Shown: in pieces, positions 59,684-64,000 of the stretch
Layout: the number at the start of each line of letters is the position of its first letter
Position numbering within the stretch: the stretch's first letter is position 1
DNA from: Zobellella iuensis
GTDB lineage: Bacteria; Pseudomonadota; Gammaproteobacteria; Enterobacterales; Aeromonadaceae
Length of the DNA: 64,000 bases
Direction: 5' to 3'
NCBI RefSeq assembly: GCF_016746085.1
Contig: NZ_JAERTZ010000013.1
Location: 1-64,000, forward strand
The notes under the pieces: model-generated
The model's input: the letters and a program-made list of their open reading frames with translations, nothing else
Database searches by the model: none
Told to the model about the DNA's origin: nothing
Position numbers and translations under genes: made by a program

Positions 59684-60778
59684 ATGACCCCGAGCGAAAA
59701 ATACCAGGCGGATCTTAGTCGCCCCGATTTTGTCCGCGATCCGGCCCAGGCCATGGCCGTGTCTCACCTGCAGCGACTGTTTGATGAGTTGCGGGAGCCC
59801 CAGGAGCAGCCCAGGCTCAGCCTGTGGCAGAAACTGACCGGCAAACCGGTGCAGGCTCGCACCATCCAGGGACTCTATTTCTGGGGAGGGGTCGGCCGGG
59901 GTAAAACCTATCTGGTGGATACCTTCTATGATTGCCTGCCGTTCGACAACAAGCTCCGGGTACACTTTCACCGTTTTATGGGGCGGGTGCACGACGACCT
60001 GAACAGGCTGAAAGGGCAGTCCGATCCGCTCAGGCTGGTGGCGGAGCGCCTGGCCCGGGAAGCGCGGGTGATCTGCTTCGACGAATTCTTCGTGTCCGAT
60101 ATCACCGACGCCATGATCCTGGGGACCCTGTTCCAGTACCTGTTCGGCCATGGGGTCATACTGGTGGCCACCTCCAATATTCCGCCGGACGAGCTCTACC
60201 GCAATGGCCTGCAGCGGGCCCGTTTCCTGCCGGCCATCGCCCTGATTAAAGAGCACTGCGAAGTGGTCAACGTCGACTCTGGTGTGGATTACCGGCTGCG
60301 CACCCTGGAACAGGCGGAAATCTACCACTCGCCCCTGGACGCCCAGGCCAAGACCAACCTGGAGCAGTATTTCGCCCGCCTGACCAACGAGCCGGGCAGT
60401 TGGGGAGGGAGCATCGAGGTCAACCATCGCCGCCTCAAGACCATAGCGGAAGGGGATGGGGTGCTCTATATCGATTTCCGGGAGCTGTGTTGTACCGCCC
60501 GCTCCCAGTTCGACTATATCGAGCTGGCACGCTGCTACCATTCGGTGCTGCTGGCCAACGTCATGGCCATGGGGCTGGACAGCGACGATGCCGCCCGCCG
60601 CTTTATCGCCATGGTCGATGAGTTCTACGAACGCCATGTCAAGCTGATCATCTCGGCGGCGGTGCCTATGGAGCAACTCTACGGCCAGGGCCGGCTCAAT
60701 TTCGAGTTCAAACGTTGCCTTTCCCGACTGACCGAAATGCAGTCCCACGAATATCTTGCCAGAGAGCACCTTCCTTAG
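59684..60778 (+). CDS. zapE: Cell division ATPase ZapE
   Basis: AFG1-like ATPase of 364 residues that destabilises FtsZ rings in E. coli. Walker A GGVGRGKTYLVD, Walker B VICFDEFFVSDITDAM, sensor VATSNIPPDELYRNGLQRAR and the C-terminal FIAMVDEFYERHVKLIISA follow E. coli ZapE. The start at 59684 (TPSEKYQADL) fits the family, but no Shine-Dalgarno is visible: the preceding bases read TTTTTATATACCCTA. Leaderless or weak initiation is possible. Divergent from degQ. Confidence 0.93.
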   Translation: MTPSEKYQADLSRPDFVRDPAQAMAVSHLQRLFDELREPQEQPRLSLWQKLTGKPVQARTIQGLYFWGGVGRGKTYLVDTFYDCLPFDNKLRVHFHRFMGRVHDDLNRLKGQSDPLRLVAERLAREARVICFDEFFVSDITDAMILGTLFQYLFGHGVILVATSNIPPDELYRNGLQRARFLPAIALIKEHCEVVNVDSGVDYRLRTLEQAEIYHSPLDAQAKTNLEQYFARLTNEPGSWGGSIEVNHRRLKTIAEGDGVLYIDFRELCCTARSQFDYIELARCYHSVLLANVMAMGLDSDDAARRFIAMVDEFYERHVKLIISAAVPMEQLYGQGRLNFEFKRCLSRLTEMQSHEYLAREHLP

Positions 60779-60835
60779 TCACAATATGCGCCCCCGGGAT
60801 CTGGGCATGATCGCGGGGAAGGGGCGGGCAAGCCG

Positions 60836-60875
60836 GCTAATTTCAGTGGGCATTGAAATTAGCAGGTGATTTTTA
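60836..60875 (+). terminator. Hairpin with T run between zapE and rplM
   Basis: GCTAATTTCA (60836-60845) pairs perfectly over 10 bp with TGAAATTAGC (60854-60863), loop GTGGGCAT; ATTTTTA follows at 60869-60875. It probably terminates zapE transcripts just upstream of the rplM promoter. Confidence 0.6.
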
Positions 60876-60888
60876 AGGCAACTTTACC

Positions 60889-60894
60889 TATAAT
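60889..60894 (+). promoter_or_regulatory. -10 box of the rplM-rpsI operon
   Basis: A perfect TATAAT, with a transcript start expected near 60901, leaves a leader of about 130 nt before rplM. The -35 region is poor. Confidence 0.6.
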
Positions 60895-60915
60895 CGCCCG
60901 GCCCACGTTACACAG

Positions 60916-60997
60916 CTGTCGATAAGACAGCATCACAGTAAGCAGACTGGTGCTCGAAGGGGTGCAGGTCTGGTCGTGTTTTGCGCATGGTGCGCAA
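60916..60997 (+). promoter_or_regulatory. Structured leader of rplM (possible L13 autoregulatory site)
   Basis: Three stems are readable: CTGTC/GACAG (60916-60930), CAGAC/GTCTG (60943-60972) with an inner TGC/GCA pairing, and TTGCGCA/TGCGCAA (60981-60997) with a 3-nt loop. In E. coli L13 represses its own operon. That these hairpins are the target here is inference. Confidence 0.4.
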
Positions 60998-61032
60998 GTG
61001 TAGGATTCATTTTCAGTAATTTGGGTTTATCC

Positions 61033-61461
61033 ATGAAAACTTTTGTTGCTAAGCCAGAAACCGTTAAGCGTGACTGGTATGTTGTTGATGCAGAAGGCAA
61101 AACTCTGGGTCGTCTGGCCACCGAGATCGCTCGTCGTCTGCGCGGTAAGCATAAGCCGGAATTTACTCCGCACGTTGACTGTGGTGATTACATCATCGTT
61201 ATCAATGCCGAGAAAATTCAGGTAACCGGTAATAAAGCCGAAGACAAGATTTACTACTCTCACTCCGGTTTCCCGGGTGGCATCAAGTCCATCAGCTTCG
61301 AGAAGCTGATCGACCGCAAGCCCGAGATGGTAATTGAGTCTGCCGTTCGCGGCATGCTGCCCCGTGGCCCGCTGGGTCGTGCTATGTTCCGCAAGATGAA
61401 AGTCTTTGCCGGCAGCCAGCACAACCACGCTGCGCAACAACCTCAAGTACTGGACATCTAA
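61033..61461 (+). CDS. rplM: 50S ribosomal protein L13
   Basis: A 142-residue early-assembly protein of the large subunit. [20 protein letters not shown] opens it; [20 protein letters not shown] and [19 protein letters not shown] are conserved. The start at 61033 matches E. coli; the reading frame runs back to 60976 through the leader. Codon use is more T-ending than in neighbours, as expected for a highly expressed gene. Confidence 0.98.
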   Translation: MKTFVAKPETVKRDWYVVDAEGKTLGRLATEIARRLRGKHKPEFTPHVDCGDYIIVINAEKIQVTGNKAEDKIYYSHSGFPGGIKSISFEKLIDRKPEMVIESAVRGMLPRGPLGRAMFRKMKVFAGSQHNHAAQQPQVLDI

Positions 61462-61476
61462 GACGGGATTAGGCAA

Positions 61477-61869
61477 ATGGCAGAAACTCAATACTACGGT
61501 ACCGGTCGTCGCAAAAGCGCTACTGCGCGCGTATTCGTAAAGCCGGGTAGCGGTAACATCGTTATCAACAAGCGTTCACTGGATCAGTACTTTGGCCGCG
61601 AAACCGCCCGCATGGTGGTACGTCAGCCGCTGGAGCTGGTTGAACTGACCGGAAAGCTGGATCTGTACATCACCGTTGCCGGTGGTGGCATCTCCGGTCA
61701 GGCCGGCGCTATCCGTCATGGCATTACCCGTGCCCTGATGCAATACGACGAAACCCTGCGTGGCTCGCTGCGCAAGGCTGGCTTCGTGACGCGTGACGCT
61801 CGTCGCGTTGAACGTAAGAAAGTCGGTCTGCACAAAGCGCGTAAGCGCCCCCAGTTCTCCAAGCGTTAA
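61477..61869 (+). CDS. rpsI: 30S ribosomal protein S9
   Basis: A 130-residue small-subunit protein whose C-terminal tail reaches the P-site t[16 protein letters not shown] opens it, [15 protein letters not shown] is the family signature, and the basic tail ends in QFSKR. It follows rplM by 15 bp in the usual two-gene operon. Confidence 0.98.
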   Translation: MAETQYYGTGRRKSATARVFVKPGSGNIVINKRSLDQYFGRETARMVVRQPLELVELTGKLDLYITVAGGGISGQAGAIRHGITRALMQYDETLRGSLRKAGFVTRDARRVERKKVGLHKARKRPQFSKR

Positions 61870-61892
61870 TTGGGATTGCAGTTTTATATATC

Positions 61893-61917
61893 AAAGCCCG
61901 GGTTTACCCGGGCTTTT
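61893..61917 (+). terminator. Intrinsic terminator after rpsI
   Basis: AAAGCCCGGG (61893-61902) pairs with CCCGGGCTTT (61907-61916) around a short loop, followed by TCTGT. Confidence 0.85.
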
Positions 61918-61948
61918 CTGTATCGGAATCCATGGGTCGAATTCACTA

Positions 61949-61975
61949 ATAATTTGTTGTTTTATAACAAATTAT
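61949..61975. promoter_or_regulatory. AT-rich perfect inverted repeat upstream of petA
   Basis: ATAATTTGTT (61949-61958) and AACAAATTAT (61966-61975) form a 10-bp perfect inverted repeat with a GTTTTAT centre, about 180 bp before the petA start. It is too AT-rich to be a strong terminator and has no T run. It may be an operator for the bc1 operon. Confidence 0.4.
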
Positions 61976-62155
61976 CTTGCTAAATAACGACTTTTCGGCC
62001 CTTTACCCGTCCTTGTAAAAGACCGCGCTTTTCTTTAGAATTTCGGGGTTTTTTTGTGGCAATTGAAACCATGATATCCGCCGCAGTTGTCACAAGCAGT
62101 CTCAATGCATGGAATGAACAATAAACGCGCGGAGACCAAATGGGAGAGTTTTTGG

Positions 62156-62746
62156 ATGAGCAATGCGCCAGTTGATACCGGTCGCCGCAGATTTCTGACC
62201 TGGTCAACCACAGCCGTGGGTGGGGTCGGAGCTGCTTTTGTCGCTGTTCCCTTCATTAAATCCTGGAACCCCAGTGCCAAGGCAAAAGCGGCAGGGGCCC
62301 CGGTAGAAGTCGATATCAGCAAGATGGAGCCCGGGCAGTTGATCCGGGTCGAGTGGCGTGGCAATCCGGTGTGGATGGTCCGCCGTACCCAGGAAATCCT
62401 GGATGCCTTACCCCAGCATGACAACCAGCTGCGTGACCCCGACTCCAAGGAGCCGCAACAACCCGAGTACGCCCAGAATGCTTATCGCTCGATCAAACCG
62501 GAAGTGTTTGTGGCGGTGGGACTCTGTACTCACCTGGGTTGTTCGCCCACTTACCTGCCCAATACCTTCGGTGAGCAGGTACAGGGCGTGAGCGCCGGTT
62601 TCTTCTGCCCCTGCCACGGCTCCAAGTTCGACATGGCCGGACGCGTGTTCCAGGGTGTGCCTGCCCCGCTGAACCTGGTCATTCCCCCTTATTACTATGT
62701 CAATGACACCACCATTCTGGTCGGTGAAGACAAGGAAGGAGCCTAA
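62156..62746 (+). CDS. petA: Ubiquinol-cytochrome c reductase Rieske iron-sulfur subunit
   Basis: The 2Fe-2S subunit of the bc1 complex, 196 residues. A Tat-type N-terminus (TGRRRFLTW, residues 8-16) is followed by one membrane anchor. Cluster ligands are C124/H126 in CTHLGC and C151/H154 in CPCHGS, with C129 and C153 available for the stabilising disulfide. GGGAGAG lies 7 bp before the ATG at 62156; an ORF extension to 62087 would move the twin arginines inward. petB follows by 3 bp. Confidence 0.96.
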   Translation: MSNAPVDTGRRRFLTWSTTAVGGVGAAFVAVPFIKSWNPSAKAKAAGAPVEVDISKMEPGQLIRVEWRGNPVWMVRRTQEILDALPQHDNQLRDPDSKEPQQPEYAQNAYRSIKPEVFVAVGLCTHLGCSPTYLPNTFGEQVQGVSAGFFCPCHGSKFDMAGRVFQGVPAPLNLVIPPYYYVNDTTILVGEDKEGA

Positions 62747-62749
62747 ATC

Positions 62750-63967
62750 ATGCTGGGTAAACTCGTAAGCTGGATTGACGAGCGCATTCCGATGACGGCG
62801 ACCTACAACAAGCATGTAGGTCAGTATCCTGCGCCGAAAAATTTCAACTTCTGGTACTTCTTCGGTTCTCTTGCCATGCTGGTGCTGGTCAACCAGATCC
62901 TGACCGGCATCTTCCTGACCATGCATTATAATCCGTCTGGTGACGGCGCTTTCGCGTCCATCGAATACATCATGCGGGATGTGGAGTACGGCTGGTTGCT
63001 GCGTTACATGCACTCCACCGGCGCCTCCGCCTTTTTCGTAGTAGTCTATCTGCACATGTTCCGCGGCCTGATTTACGGCTCTTACCAGAAGCCCCGTGAA
63101 CTGCTGTGGATTTTCGGCATGCTGATTTTCCTGGTACTGATGGCGGAAGCCTTTATGGGCTACCTGCTGCCCTGGGGCCAGATGTCCTTCTGGGGTGCCC
63201 AGGTCATCATCTCCCTGTTCGGCGCCATCCCGGTCATCGGTGACGATCTGACCCTGTGGATCCGCGGTGACTACGTGATCTCCGGTGCCACCCTGAACCG
63301 CTTCTTCGCGCTGCATGTCATCGCGTTGCCGCTGGTGCTGGTGCTGCTGGTGTTCCTGCACATAGTGGCGCTGCACGAAGTGGGTTCCAACAATCCCGAC
63401 GGCATCGACATCAAGAAGAACAAGGACGAGAACGGCTGGCCGAAAGACGCCATTCCCTTCCACCCTTACTACACCGTCAAGGATGTGGTGGGTGTGGCCG
63501 GCTTCCTGTTCCTGTTTGCCTTCGTGATCTTCTTTATGCCGGAAGGTGGCGGCTACTTCCTGGAAGCGCCGAACTTCGAGGCGGCCAACGGCCTGAAGAC
63601 GCCCGAGCACATAGCGCCGGTCTGGTATTTCACCCCCTTCTACGCCATCCTGCGGGCCGTACCCGATAAGCTGATGGGCGTTATCCTGATGGGGCTGTCC
63701 ATCGCCGTGCTGTTCGTGCTGCCCTGGCTGGATCGCTGCAAGGTACGCTCCTTCCGTTACCGCAGCAAGCTGCACCTGCTCAACATAGTGCAGTTCGTTA
63801 TCTGCTTCATCATTCTGGGGATCCTGGGCGCGCTGCCGTCGACTCCGGCACTGACCCTGCTTGCCCAGGTGTGTTCGTTCGGCTATTTCGCCTTCTTCGT
63901 CCTGTTGTTCTTCTACAGCAAAAACGAAAAAACCAAGCCGCTGCCAGAGAGGGTTACGTTCAAATGA
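62750..63967 (+). CDS. petB: Ubiquinol-cytochrome c reductase cytochrome b subunit
   Basis: A 405-residue, eight-helix diheme inner-membrane protein that oxidises ubiquinol. Heme histidines lie in helix B (RYMHSTGASAFFVVVYLHMF) and helix D (LHVIALPLVL, FLHIVALHEVGSNNPDG). The quinol-site PEWY motif reads PVWY here (APVWYFTPFYAILRAVP), a variant I believe is common in beta/gammaproteobacteria. The stop overlaps petC (ATGA). Confidence 0.96.
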   Translation: MLGKLVSWIDERIPMTATYNKHVGQYPAPKNFNFWYFFGSLAMLVLVNQILTGIFLTMHYNPSGDGAFASIEYIMRDVEYGWLLRYMHSTGASAFFVVVYLHMFRGLIYGSYQKPRELLWIFGMLIFLVLMAEAFMGYLLPWGQMSFWGAQVIISLFGAIPVIGDDLTLWIRGDYVISGATLNRFFALHVIALPLVLVLLVFLHIVALHEVGSNNPDGIDIKKNKDENGWPKDAIPFHPYYTVKDVVGVAGFLFLFAFVIFFMPEGGGYFLEAPNFEAANGLKTPEHIAPVWYFTPFYAILRAVPDKLMGVILMGLSIAVLFVLPWLDRCKVRSFRYRSKLHLLNIVQFVICFIILGILGALPSTPALTLLAQVCSFGYFAFFVLLFFYSKNEKTKPLPERVTFK

Positions 63968-64000
63968 AGAAGTTAATCATAGCCGCATTGACCTTGCTGC
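63964..64000 (+). CDS. petC: Cytochrome c1 (5' end only, cut by window)
   Basis: Only 12 codons are visible (KKLIIAALTLL after the start), the beginning of a signal peptide. Identity as cytochrome c1 rests on position: it starts within the petB stop codon in a petABC arrangement. Confidence 0.75.
   Translation, partial: MKKLIIAALTLL

Noticed and set aside
62408..63775. 455-codon frame antisense to petA/petB
   Set aside because: Shadow of the cytochrome b gene; no coding features.

Overview
The window looks like a chromosomal, almost entirely core-genome segment of a GC-rich gammaproteobacterium. The gene orders (csrD-mreBCD-maf-rng-yhdP-tldD; lptCAB-rpoN-hpf-ptsN-rapZ-ptsO; mlaFEDCB-ibaG-murA; degS/degQ-zapE-rplM-rpsI-petABC) and the protein sequences resemble the Aeromonadales / marine oceanic-type group (Oceanimonas or Zobellella-like). 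That taxon is an inference from gene order and composition, not from a search. I see no prophage, insertion sequence, CRISPR array, tRNA or toxin-antitoxin pair.

Layout. 1-140: the 3' part of a 5S rRNA and its terminator, i.e. the end of an rrn operon. 390-3514: a purine locus (NCS2 permease plus 8-oxoguanine deaminase) behind a long leader that looks like an NMT1/xanthine-I riboswitch. 3615-5501: lpxT and a CinA-like protein, convergent. 5593-11835: methionine biosynthesis (metA behind three tandem MetJ boxes, metH) with a CPA1 antiporter between. 12049-15330: a SPOR-tailed D,D-carboxypeptidase, a gene-free repeat-bearing gap, ogt, a stand-alone NIF3/YqfO-like domain and a PhnA/YjdM protein. 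15463-18852: a four-gene MCE lipid-transport operon with a STAS domain fused to the permease. 18860-20193: a translationally coupled lipoprotein cysteine peptidase / small membrane protein pair of the PA2778-PA2779 type. 20514-22772: fetAB and a glutaminyl-peptide cyclotransferase. 22785-27713: uvrA with a LexA box in its promoter, yajR and ssb. 27934-41519: csrD, a PLP enzyme, then the cell-shape and envelope run mreBCD-maf-rng-yhdP-nitrilase-tldD. 41634-43844: a 63-residue secreted peptide, darP and pmbA. 43957-52037: mgtE and the nitrogen-PTS / sigma-54 / LPS-transport / KDO cluster on the minus strand. 52187-56756: the Mla operon, ibaG and murA. 56919-59470: degS and degQ. 59684-64000: zapE, rplM-rpsI and petABC (petC cut by the window end).

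Functional themes. Much of the window serves the envelope: LPS assembly (kdsD, kdsC, lptC, lptA, lptB, lpxT), phospholipid traffic (mlaFEDCB, the second MCE operon, yhdP), peptidoglycan and shape (murA, mreBCD, D,D-carboxypeptidase) and envelope proteolysis (degS, degQ). TldD and PmbA/TldE, partners in one protease, are encoded about 1 kb apart with a secreted peptide gene and darP between them.

The most unusual non-coding structure is a composite repeat present twice, at 43848-43958 and 56757-56915. In each copy GGAAGC-type heptad repeats lie on one side of an intrinsic terminator and GCTTCC-type repeats on the other, and the copy sits between two convergent genes. No wholly new protein system was found; the best candidates for follow-up are that repeat element, the purine riboswitch, the 63-residue secreted peptide, and the second MCE operon with its peptidase neighbour.
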